Source: Prinia subflava (Eukaryota; Chordata; Aves; Passeriformes; Cisticolidae). From it: 64,000 nt of DNA. The notes beneath the pieces were generated by a model, which was given only the letters and a program-made list of their open reading frames with translations, was not told the origin of the DNA and searched no databases. Both the position numbers and the translations under genes were made by a program. Numbering within the stretch: position 1 is the first letter of the stretch; each line of letters opens with the position of its first letter. The DNA lies in contig NC_086249.1 of the NCBI RefSeq assembly GCF_021018805.1, positions 80,130,472-80,194,471 of the forward strand, read 5' to 3'. Positions 1 through 11,000 of the stretch are shown piece by piece.

Positions 1-591
1 TATAGGAACAGAGAGATGCTGTACAAATTGTTAGGGCAGACTGAAAGATTAGCAGCAGCCACCAAAAAAAGATTCAAGGATATAAATTTGCAATTACAAG
101 CCACATCCCGAATGACTTTGCAGAACAGAATGGCACTGGATATGCTCCTGCTAAAAGAGCATGGTGTGTGTCAGTATCTAAAAACAAGAATAGATCATTG
201 CTGCATCCATATTCCAAACATGACTATTGAAGTAGAAAAAGATATCTCTCAATTAGAAATCGTTGAATCCAAAACAAAAGATATTGAAAAGGAAGCACAA
301 CATAATTAGATTAGAGAAATTTTTGAATCTTTAGGGCTTCAGGTTTCTAGATGGGTTTCGTCTGTAATACAGTACATTCTGTTGATTTTAATTCTGTTAC
401 TAACTGTTTGGCTAGCATATAAGTGTGTTCTAGGAGTCATTGAAAAGGAGACAAAACGCACCAGAAGAGTAATGAAAGCCTTGACAAGAACCAACGAGAT
501 GCAACTGTCTCACTTGACTCCTCCGAAGTATGAAGATGTTATCAGGCAAGAGAATCCAGCATTTGAAGACCCGATAACAACTGAGAATTGA
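1..591 (+). pseudogene. env: env TM subunit fragment of ERV-B, one in-frame stop
   Basis: The frame is open from base 1. It contains the heptad-rich ectodomain, then an immunosuppressive-domain-like segment with its cysteine motif at about 118-204 (ends in CC at 199-204). A membrane anchor at about 370-425 (ILLILILLLTVWLAYKC) follows, then a cytoplasmic tail ending at TGA 589-591. A single TAG at 307-309 interrupts the frame between the cysteine motif and the anchor; the frame is otherwise kept. ERV-A has an intact TGG at the aligned codon. The tail carries a PPKY motif at 520-531, a PPxY-type WW-domain ligand, not obviously present in the ERV-A tail. In the family this subunit drives membrane fusion; this copy cannot be full length. 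Confidence 0.85.
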
Positions 592-620
592 GCATCCTTG
601 CAGAAGACTGAAGAATGCTC

Positions 621-634
621 AAAAGGGGGGAAGT
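621..634 (+). promoter_or_regulatory. polypurine tract of ERV-B
   Basis: The run AAAAGGGGGGAAG sits directly upstream of the LTR, which starts with TGTTGCC at 635. In retroviruses this tract primes plus-strand DNA synthesis. The ERV-A tract in the same position (AAAGGGGGGAA) is nearly identical. Confidence 0.8.
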
Positions 635-1040
635 TGTTGCCATTTGATTGAAATAAACTGTATCTAACTAGTAGAGAACCTTATAGTTGACTTTAGTCGT
701 AGTAGTCATGCTAAGGCTTGATAGGCCGCATATAACCTGCAAATGAACTATCATAGTAAAATTTGTAGTGTAAGCAATGTATCTAAGGAATAATCACTTA
801 TCTAAGGAATGTACCTGTTGGCAAGAACCTAAATGTCAAGAAGATAACAGTACCAGGCGATAGAATTAAGTAAGATGTTGTAGTGATTAAGAAATCATGT
901 AAAGAAACATATAAAAACCCTGTAAATTTTCTGTAAGATGGGGCTCTGACTTTGGACGCTAGTCCCAGGCTCCCAGGGCCCTCAATAAAGCACCGCATAA
1001 ACGACTTCGGTTGTTTGTGTTTTCCTCGGATCGGGCAACA
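635..1040 (+). repeat. 3' LTR of ERV-B (406 bp)
   Basis: The LTR starts TG (635) and ends CA (1040). It has a TATA-type box, TATAAAA, at 910-916 and a poly(A) signal, AATAAA, at 984-989. The U3 contains two copies of TATCTAAGGAAT at about 780-791 and 799-810, a short direct repeat of the enhancer-duplication kind. The end boundary was set by comparison with the end of the ERV-A LTR; the 5' LTR is outside the window, so it could not be checked directly. Confidence 0.8.
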
Positions 1041-4000
1041 GTACCAAGGCACAAAAGAACAGGTGGCATCCTATGCCTGCAGTCTGCTTTGTGTACTGAG
1101 AACTTACTTTTCATTGCTTCCAGGGGGTTTTTGTTTGTTTGTTTGTCTGGGGTTGCTTTTTTGTTTGGGGTTTTTTGTTACTTGGATTTGGGTTTGGATG
1201 GTTCGTGGTTTTTATTGTTGGTATTGCTTTTTGGGAAACAGTGAAAACTTTTATTTCTATTTTCTTCCTCTGTAGATTAAAATTAGGGGGATCAATGTGT
1301 TTAGGAAAAAAAAAGCCAGAAGATAACTGCATTGTCATTCTTTGACTGAGGAGTTTCCATTCATTTGAATATATGTCTTGAAGAGTACTGTAGTACAATT
1401 ACAGTGGGGTTTCAGTCTCAAGAGGCCCTTACAAGTACGTTTTCAAATGAAAATTGATCAAGGCTAACAACAGGAACAAAAACTCCAACTATGAAAAGTT
1501 TTTAGAGTCTTTTAGAATGCTGTGGTTTTATGTATATTGTCTCTGTTGTCAATTCACTGAGTGCACAAAGCTTTGCTGTCTTCTGGGGTGAAATCTGCTT
1601 TAGCATAGAACCTTAGAAAAAGGACCCTGACTGGATTCAATTCTTTTTAATGTGATTTCAGTTAATAATGGTGTGATTACACTTTTTTCTTTTGATTCAA
1701 ACAGACAAAAAATTCTTGCTAGTAGTTAAGCAATTTTATATTAACTACTTCACTTGTAGGAAAAAGACAAACAGTTTTATTAGCTAATTATTTCACTTTG
1801 AAAAAAGGCAGAGTGAGGGAGATGATATTCCTAAAGTCTTTGTCCTGTTGTATGTACTTTAGGATGAAATATTTTCCTGTTTCTGTTGTTGCCCATCATT
1901 TGATGTTTGGCCCAGAGGCATGCCAAGCTGAGTGTCCCTCTATGATCCCTGGGGAGAGATGACTGCTGTACCATACTCTGTTGAAACTGAGTACATACCC
2001 TTCCCAACAAATGAGTTTATACCCTTCCCAGCTCTGTGTGGCACCCAGATGGTCCTGAGAAATACCCAGGTATGATGAGATTTGTTTCTTTGCCAGTTTA
2101 TGCCTTCTCCTCCCACCCAGGTTTATCTTACCCCAGCGATACACAAGCTGCACTACCAACAGCATTGACTGAACCACAGTGGTTGTCTGAGGTAGGATTT
2201 GGATACACAGATGAGAAGCTTAACCAAAGGGCATCCTGCTTCTGTCAGCAGAGCCACTTGTGGGGAAAACTCCTTTGCTGGGAGGAACTTGGGCTTTTCC
2301 AGGGACTTGAAATTACATCACATACATATCTGCGAAAGCCACTTCTTGCTGGCTTTTAGTGCTGTCTTGCAATGCTTTTCAGTTTTCATTCTTGATTATT
2401 TCCCCTGCTATCCATCTTGTCTTCCATTGCCTCCCCAGTTATAGTAGTTCAATCATGTTGAAATAAGGCTCAGAACTTAATTAAAGTTCACAGCTGCCTT
2501 CAATCTTGAAGACTGTGGTCTTAGTATTGGGTATGGTAGGACCCCAAAACCACTTCTCAAGAGAGAATAGGCTGAAGTAGATCAAATCATCAGCCCATCA
2601 TCACTAAATTAATAGTTTGCTTCCCAAACTAAATATCTATAATATCTGCCAGTCCCTCTGTCTTTCAGTCCTCCACAGAGGGAAGGTTATAGTTTTGGTG
2701 TAAAAGAATCAATTCAGATACATCACAAAACTAGAAAGGGTTGGGGTTTTTTTTATCTGAAGGGAGAACAGCACTGGGAAATATGGATAAATGTCAAAAA
2801 GGGAAGATTTCTAATGTGATTTTTTTTTCCCATCAGAACATGGGTATCATCAGACTATTTCTTTGCCTTCTATCTCCTTGAACATTCAGTATGCTGTCTG
2901 GAAGTCTCCTTTGTATACATATCCTCAAATATACAGATCCTTAGGACTCTGTGAAGAGTCTTAATATTCTCTTACAGGTTATTTCAGACATTTTGCCCTT
3001 CCTTTCCAAGCTAGAACGAAAGCAAATATCTAAGCACCTGAATGCTCCAAAGCCTTTTTCTGCTTAATTCTAGTACTGACAGTTTGAGGGTGACTAATAA
3101 ATTGTTTGAGCTTTTCACAGAAAGTGGCACACATAGCAGCATATGGATGAGCCTGTACTACCATCAACTCCCCTTACAGTCAATAAAGAGAAATAGGCAC
3201 TTTTGGCTTATGATTCATCTGATCTTTTCCAGCAATCCACTTAGGAGAAGATGGCTTGTGTCCCATAGACATTTATTCCTCTCTGCTGAGAAGGCACAAA
3301 ATCTAGGCATGTCTCAGACTTTAATGAATTTACTGTAGCCATCCATGCAGTGGTGAATGCCAAAGGATTAGGACCCTGATAAATTTCTAGTGGAGATCCT
3401 CTTGTGGACAGCATGTTTGCCCTGATAAATGTAAAAAACTGATATAAAACTGCTTCTTATTTTTCTGCAACCCCTTACATAATGAACCTGCTCCAAAGAA
3501 AGCAGACCGACTTCTGTGTGTTTGCTTTTTGTAATCAGTTTCTTACATACACATTTGTTGGAGGAAAATTCCCACCTATTTTCTGAGACTTGACATTATT
3601 CTTGGCTCATTATACCTAAAATATGCCCTTCTCTTGAACTTGGATCCTATTTTCCTGGTTTCAGTTGATATAGAGTTCATTTTTTTCCTAGTAGCTGGTA
3701 CAGTTCTGTGTTTTGGATTCAGTATGAAAATAATGTTGACGGCACACTGATGCTTTGGTTGTTGCCAAATAGTGCTTAACCTGGGTCAAGGAATTTTCAT
3801 TTTCCCATGCTCTGTCAGTGAGGAGCTGCACAAATTGCCTTGAGGACATCTGGGACACCTGGCCCAAAGAGTCCAAAGGGATATTTCACACCACAGAATG
3901 CCAAGCTCAGTACACAAACTGGAAGAAGTAGGTGTGGAGGGGACAACCGCTGGAGGATAGCAGGAAATGGGGCAGGCATTTGTTACTGGATGTTGAGCAC

Positions 4001-5449
4001 TTGTATCATGAATTGCTTGTTTTTGCTCTTGGGTTTTATTTCTCCTTCCTTCTCTCTCTTTTTTTATTGTTATTTGTATAATTTTATATTGTTCTTTTAT
4101 CTAATTCATCTTCCCATGCCACCATGGGGGATGGTTTGAGAAAGTTGCTCAGTGGTCTTTAGTTGTGGGCTGAGTTAAACCAAGATACCTATATACCACA
4201 ACTCAGAGAAATCCCCAGGCACACTCATGCAAATGAAAGGATTATATCACTTGCTTTCTCATTACCTCTGTGAAACACATAAACAAAAACAAAAGAGCCT
4301 TGCTTGTCTTTCCTGCTGGCAACCTCAATACCCTCAAACTGCTCTCTTCTCAGTTACCCTTTGCTGCACTTTTCCAAAATGCCCCTTTCAGCCAGGCTCT
4401 GAATGACCACACTACGGCAAATAACCCCAGCTCAGTGACATTACTGTGGTCTATTGTACAAGTATAATCAGATGCATATGTTTTATCTCTTACAAAGACA
4501 TGTTTTACCCATCTCATTTATAAAGATGCAGTTTCCTAGTCAGAAAACTGTTTTTTGACCCAGATTTCTGGCCATGAACGAGGTAGAGAGAAATTATGTG
4601 CCAATCTGGCCATTGTGAGTCTGATTAAACTAAGAAATATTATTTCCTTTAGCCAGGGTATCCCTGAAAGTGTACATGATTTGGGGGTAACAAGTGCCAC
4701 ACATGTTTCAGTAGATATAGGGGGATTTGGAGGCTTAGTCAACATTCTTATCAGCACAGGATGAGGCACACCTCATTTAAAAAACAGTTAAGGTAGCTGA
4801 CTCAGTTTTGATTCATTCTTCTCATTTCCTCCTTTTTTCCTTGTCAGTTTACCCAAGACTAAACACATCCATTTCTGTCTTTCCATATCTTAAAATTTCT
4901 TTCTGCTGCCACCATCCTCCACCACCAATGTACTTCAGTGTGAAAAGGCAACACATTCTCTCTTTGACATGCAAATTGTTCTCATAATTATTTTTATTGA
5001 TTAACTGAATAGAAAAGAACATGAAGCACACATATGCCCAGTGTCTGACAATCTGTTACTTTCAGTTGCAGAAAACAATAACAATCTTAAATATAATTAC
5101 ACCAATTATCTTCTCTCCCTCTAAGTGGCACAAGAAAAAGCCCCCTCATATAACAACTAAAGCAGGACTGGGAGGAGTTATTTCCTCCTTCTTGGGCACT
5201 CTGCAATGAAGGGCAATGTGCAACATGTGACTCATACTCCACTGTTGGAATGAAAGCTTTGCATAACAGAATTAACTCGAGCATAACTTTCAACAAATGT
5301 GTAACCTCACACAGGTCCTACATGGAGTACCCCTGCCTCATGCAGGTATGAGTATGCCTGGAATAGAGGGGTATCCAATGCCACTGTTCCCAGAAGTGTT
5401 TTCACTTTTCTGTGTAGAGAGGGAACCCTATAAATGTCTCTAAGGAACT
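1041..5449. other. unique AT-rich sequence, no gene seen
   Basis: No recognisable coding exon, RNA gene or mobile element was found. A T/G-rich low-complexity stretch lies at about 1125-1215. Short open frames here have no start context, domain or composition that would set them apart from chance. Confidence 0.5.
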
Positions 5450-5623
5450 GAAGTGACGTGTCAGAGCCAGGCTCTGCTTGATAGTGTCAAGCAATAGAAC
5501 AAGTGGCAATGGGAGAAAACTGATGCTCAGGAAGTTCCACCTGATCATGGGGAAGAACAGTCCTTGCTGTTCAGGTGACCCTGTAGTCCTTTCCAAACTT
5601 ACCCATTCTGTCATTCTGTGACT
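5450..5623 (+). mobile_element. CR1 LINE 3' fragment, internally deleted
   Basis: The stretch reads like a CR1 3' region: a GCCAGGCTCTGC block, then GGCAATGGGAGAAAACTGATG, then AGGAAGTTCCACCTGA. It then jumps to the terminal part CCTTTCCAAACTTACCCATT followed by CTGTCATTCTGTGACTC, the microsatellite-like CR1 tail. The segment normally lying between these blocks is missing. CR1 is the dominant avian non-LTR retrotransposon. Confidence 0.8.
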
Positions 5624-6399
5624 CCTTATAAGATTTAGTGGCCCAAGCACCAGAAGCACACTGAGAAGAGGAACTGAGATTCCCTCCACTACCCAAGGCA
5701 AAAGAGTCATCTTCCTCAGGCCATCAGACCCCGTCTATGGTTCAGTCACACTTTTTTGTTGACTGAGACATTCAGAAGATGTGAACACTGTACTTACCTT
5801 CTTGGACCTTGGACTTGGAATGGGGGATGTTCCATGTCCTAGGCATGTGCTATAGACCACTGAACAAAAGGTGGCAGCTAAACTGACCCTGATAAAACTG
5901 CATCATCCATAAGTATTTTTAGAGGACATGTTTAAAGCTGACCACAGCATAACCATCAGGAGAAGCCAATGTAGCAACTAGACTAACATGCAGGTACTGC
6001 CTGATATGAGGTTCTTCAGGAGCATGAAAGAGCCATCTCTCCAAGGGGAGGCCTTGGACAGTTTGCTCAGGCCTAGAGACATAGAACATTAAAGTTTTAA
6101 ATTTTAAGCAGGATTTAGCCTAGGTGTGCACACCACCTCTAAAGCTTGAAATAATTTCCTGTGTACTGTAGCTGTTATATTGCACCTTTTTCCCCTTATA
6201 TTCTAACAGCAACACATTGTATAGAAAGCTACTCCTGAAGAACAAATTTCAGTGTCTGGTTAGGATTTTGTTTCAGTTCTCACATACCGTTGTTTTCACT
6301 AAATAAAGTCATTAACAATGTGAATTTGTCAGCCTTTTATTTCCATCACTGATTCTTTCTAAGTCTCTTCTCAGCTATACAAAAGACTCCTTTGGTATT
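5624..6399. other. unique sequence, no gene seen
   Basis: No coding exon, RNA gene or repeat was recognised in this stretch. Confidence 0.45.
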
Positions 6400-6545
6400 T
6401 TCTCCCCATGAGATACTCATATACTGTAATCAAATCACCCCTCAGTTTTCTTTATGATGGCTAAACACATTGAGCTCTTCAAGCCCTTTATGTCAACAGA
6501 AAAACTATGCTCTTCTGAGCACCTGTTACTCCCATGTGGCTCTCT
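6400..6545 (-). mobile_element. possible ancient CR1/L3-like fragment
   Basis: On the + strand the words GAGATACTCATATACTGTAA, AATCACCCCTCAG, TTTATGATGGCTAAACA and TTGAGCTCTTCAAG follow in the order I associate with the reverse complement of old CR1/L3-type LINE ends. The match is diverged and is recalled rather than aligned, so both family and limits are tentative. Confidence 0.45.
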
Positions 6546-7052
6546 AACACATAAAAGGACAGCCCATGCATAAAGCTGAGAAAGCTGCATCTTCAGTGTC
6601 CATACTTTGGGCAGTCATTTGACTTTCTTCCTCAGTCTTCTCTTAAAAATAGACAGATAAATAACCAGTTATTCTAAATTAAAAGGTATTTCAAAATCTC
6701 TGTGTCTTCTGGCAGGCAGCAGAAAAGCTACTGCTTTGGATTTGAGTGTTTTTTAAATTGTTTTGCACCTTTAAGTCATTTCTACTTGAATGAAACAAAA
6801 GTAAACTGTTTCAAATTCTGATTTTCTTCCATGTTGCAATAATTTACAGCACGCCGCTCATGCAATTTTAGAAAATTAGGCTTTTCATTTACTCCACCCT
6901 ATTTATTTTAGTATACATTGCAAGAATTTGACAGGTTGAATCCTGAAGCCAGGATTAAAAAATCTTAAAACAGAGCCAAGATTAGGTCACTTAAGAGCTT
7001 CTCCCATTTCAGGATATTTTCCAGGTCCTCCTAAATGGCATGAATATGTTTC
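6546..7052. other. unique sequence, no gene seen
   Basis: AT-rich sequence without a recognisable exon or repeat. The next element begins at 7053. Confidence 0.4.
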
Positions 7053-8061
7053 TGTATTAGGTTTGCATGGCCAAGCTTTGGTAGCAAGGGAGGTCACAGG
7101 GGTGCTTCAGTGAGAAGCTGCCAGAAGCAGCTCCATGCCTGGCAGAACCAATCCTTGGTAGCTCCCAAGACAGATGTGCTGCTGATCAAGGCTGGGCCAA
7201 TTAGAAATGGTGGTGAGACCTCTGTGATAACCTATTTAAGAAGAAAGAAAAAATGTTATGGCCCAGTTGTAATTGCATCCAGAGAAGAGGGGGTGAGAAC
7301 AGGTGAGAAGAACAACTCTGCAGACACCAAGGTCAGTGAAGAAGGAGGAGGAGCTGAGATACCCCTGCAGCCTGTGGTGCAGCCCACGGTGAAGCAGCAG
7401 TGCCCCTGCAGCCCACGGAGGTCCAGGGGGATGCAGAGACCCACACAGAGCCCATGGAGGAGACCCATGCCAGAGCAGGTGGATGGCTGAGAGGAGGCTG
7501 TGATGCCATGGGAGGCCCATGGAGAGAAGAGCCCGCGCTAGAGCAGCCTGCCCTTGAAGGACTGTACCCCATGGAAGAGTGAATCACTTGCAGCAGTTTG
7601 GGGAGGAGTGGTGCCCATGGGAGGGATTCACATTGCAGCAGTTGGTGGAGAACTGTTGCCTGTGAGATGGACTCATGTCCAAGGAGTTAATGGAAAACTG
7701 TCTCCCATGGAAGGGACCCCATGGTACAGCAGGGGAATGACTCCTCTCCCTGAGCAGCAGGGGAAAACACAGCTGATGAAATGGCCATAATCCTCATTCC
7801 CTGGGGGTGGAGGAAAGGGGTTTTGTAATGTCTTATTTTACTTCTCATCATTCTGCTCTGATTTTGTTAGCAATAAATTCAATTAATATCTCTATTTCTA
7901 CCCTGTTTTGCCCATGACAATATTTGGTGAGTGATCTCTCCCAGTCTTTATCTCAACCCATGAACCCTTCATTGTATTTTCTCTCCCCTGTCCAGCTGCA
8001 GAGTGCAGTGATAGAGCAGCTTTGGTGAGTGCCTGGCACCCAGCCAGCATCATTCCACTAC
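7053..8061 (+). repeat. solo LTR of an avian ERV family, about 1 kb
   Basis: The left end reads TGTATTAGGTTTGCATGGCC. It is followed by the run AGCTTTGGTAGCAAGGGAGG, a G-rich purine-biased middle with repeated CCCATGG words, and a poly(A) signal, AATAAA, at 7872-7877. The end is ATAGAGCAGCTTTGGTGAGT then CCTGGCACCCAGCCAG. A second, inverted copy lies at 43942-45044, and the last 100 bp of a similar LTR may be at 29225-29338. No internal retroviral genes adjoin it, so it is a solo LTR. The right edge is uncertain by about 20 bp. Open frames of 60-126 codons inside it are fortuitous. Confidence 0.8.
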
Positions 8062-11000
8062 TGTTTCATGCTGGAGGGTTGATTTTTATCCTTCCTTTGG
8101 TATATTGGTTGACACATTTTGGGGGTTAAGTCTCCTCTTACTTTATCCCTACACTTCCAACATCTGTTTTGGGTTGGTCTCAAATTCCTCTGTTCAGTAT
8201 CTTTTCAGTTCTTTATCTCAGAGCATAATGAGTTGTGGTTTACCTTTTTCCCTTGATAATACAGCCAGATCTCTTCTAATGGTAAATGATAAAGATACCT
8301 TCTGTAAAGCTTCAACACTAGATAAAAGAGGAATTAATTTAAAAATATTGAAGTCTACTGCAAGTGTGATTTTGCAGCCACCTTCATTTCTATTTCTACT
8401 TCAAACTTTCTGACAGACCATTAGTTTTGGTAATATTTAGTGAAAGAGTTTCAAGAAAAATCTGATCTTCTGAGACACTGAGAGAGTGAAAGAATGTAAC
8501 ATCAGGAGTCAAAAAGGTGAAACAAAAGGATTCTTGCTAAAATGCATCTGACTGTAAAAGAAAACCCAAAGTATAAATCTACCACATAGGAAGTTGAAGC
8601 AGTAAGTTGAATTTGTATGCCCTGTCCACATGGCTAAATACTCTAACCTGACCTAGAATTCCCTCTAGTCTAGTTTTCTGGTCACCAAAAGTTCTCAGAA
8701 ACTGAAAATACTGCCAATACAGTAAAAATACAACACATTCTCTCATTCCTGTTCTATGAGGCTAACAAGAGTTAGTCCGTTTTATAATTTTTTCCATCAG
8801 TGACAATAAAAACTTTTATTGTTTTTCAGCTCATTCTGGGCACAAAGTTCCCCATTGGGGAGCCAAATAAAATCCTTCCATTCTTGCTCAGGGGCTCTAT
8901 TGGAAATGGCTGGGCAAGATTCCCTGAATGTAGTTTAATATTAGACAGCTGCAGATGACCACCCTAAAAGGAAGTAAGTTTAGAATACCAGTCACATTGT
9001 CCATAGAAAGATGTCATTCGCCATTCTATTTGACTCCATCCTGCAGAGGCACATGTTTCTGTAGGTTACAGGAAAAGAAATTGCTCATGTCTGTTTTGTT
9101 AAAAAGGTTGGGAGTTCATTGGGGTTTTTTACATCTGGGATAGACACCGGAACTGCCTCTCTGTGATTCATGGGAGTCAGAAGATGTCTCTGAGGACTGA
9201 CCAGCGGCAGTAACTTTTATTGTGTCAGTGGTGTATCACTGCAGAGTTTTCAAATTAGCAAAATTTTCTGATTAAATATAGATGCAAACATACTGTTCCC
9301 TTTCCTGTGCTTTAGAAAAAAATGCTTAAATAAGCTAATTAGGATAATTGAATCCCTAGGCCTTAAGAGTGCCCTCGGTTCAGTTCCTTGGGAAACTGCA
9401 AGGTAACTGAAATGGGTTAACATGGTCACCATTTAGCACAGTGCTGTCCAGAAGTGAGGGCAGTGGGAAAACTTCTCAGGACAGCATCTCACATTAATTT
9501 GACTGGAATTATTTCAAGAAGAACTCCCTGTAATATTCAAGCAGGGTTGATTTGCACTCATGCTTTTGTCTTGTTGTGCTTGCAAATTAGTATCTTTTCT
9601 ATTACTGCCTTGGTTTGATTTCAGTCATATCTTTTATTGTATGATGATTTCTCTTTTAATAAACCTAATCTGCTTGAAGGTCTGAAGCCACCAAGGCATT
9701 TTTAAAAGATGACTGGTTACTAGGCAAACAAAATCTGCAGCAAAATATTCCTGAACTCCAGCAAGACATTTGCCACTACTTTGCTCTGAGCTTTGGCAAA
9801 TAACTTGACTTTCTCCTCTTCTTCCCACTTTAATGCATGCTGCTTAGAGCCTGCAGTTTCCTGAACTATGTTACTCCATGCAGCTCCTGTGAATGAGATG
9901 GAGTTTGTAGAAAAAGGAACTGCAGGCAGACCCACAATCACATTACTTTGGCAGCACAGCTTGATGTGCTCAGCAAATAAAATATAGTCTTCACTGGTGG
10001 TAGAAGACAAAATTTAGTTTCCACAAGAATGCCCTAATTTGCCCTAACGTTCTTTCGTCTCAGTCTTCCTTGTGATCAGTACACTTTCTGCCAAGGATCC
10101 ATGCTGTGCTAAAAAGAAGCACACAGAGTTCAAAGCACTTCGGCCTTAATGCAAAGCCCTCATTAAGAAACATGAAATGCGCTATTTGATATTACAAATT
10201 TATGGGCAACGAGAAAAGTGAATGCAATAGCTACAAAAATCACCACAGATAAAAATGGCTTGTCCTTCCAACAGTCCAAATTTACATTCTACTTTGTTGT
10301 CTCCAAGAAAGATCCCAAATATTGTGAGAAAGGTATACTGGGCTGGCACTGGCTTCTTGGCTACAAAAGGCAGAAGGGCCAGGATGGATATCTTTCTTAA
10401 GGTGATATTTTGTCATGCTCATATGGATAGGTTTGCATCATCGTCTCTATTCAGTCTTGCAGGTTTTGCAGGGAAAATTTGAGGAGTGTAAGGTAACTGA
10501 TAGAAGAGAAATAGGGTTTATCAACAAGGTCTGATGAAAATCTGAAATAAACACAGAAGAATTCACTTGTGACACTTGTAGGAGAGATGGTACATGGTTT
10601 TCCTTTTGCCTCTTTGTCTTTTGCCTGCTAGAAACTTCAACAGAACTTTGAAGCTGCTGCAACTTGTTTCATTTCAGTATCATATTTCATCTCTTGTTAA
10701 AGTATTTATGCTAATTTAATTAAGCATAAAAAAGACAGGCAATGATAAACATGAACCTGTTTCAAGTGGGTCTTGTGTGTGGATTTCCCCCAAAATATTC
10801 ATCATTAATAAGTGCTCTTAGTTATCCTTCTGGTAATAGTATCCTTAAGTCAGATGAGCTATTGGGGAAAATGACAAACATTTCGCTTCATTTCATCTTC
10901 CTGGATGAAATTCTTTTTAATTTGACTAGCTGAAGAATCGCTCCAAAGATTTTAATCATCCCCCGAATCTACACATAAGCCAAACGGCTCCATGTAACTT

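Larger units (their letters stand above)
1..1040 (+). mobile_element. ERV-B: 3' end of a class I endogenous retrovirus
   Basis: This is the right-hand end of a provirus cut by the window edge. It holds the C-terminal part of env (TM subunit), a purine-rich tract at 621-634 and a 3' LTR at 635-1040. The TM resembles that of the complete element at 14086-22596, and the ends of the two LTRs are also alike (AATAAAG followed by an ACCGCAT-type string and TTTTCCT before the terminal CA). The two are therefore relatives from one class I lineage but not recent duplicates, because the U3 regions differ. Gag, pol, the 5' LTR and the target duplication lie outside the window. Confidence 0.88.

Noticed and set aside
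7110..7587. 126-codon frame (+) and overlapping antisense frames
   Set aside because: Inside a GC-rich solo LTR; the similar inverted LTR at 43942-45044 gives different proteins.
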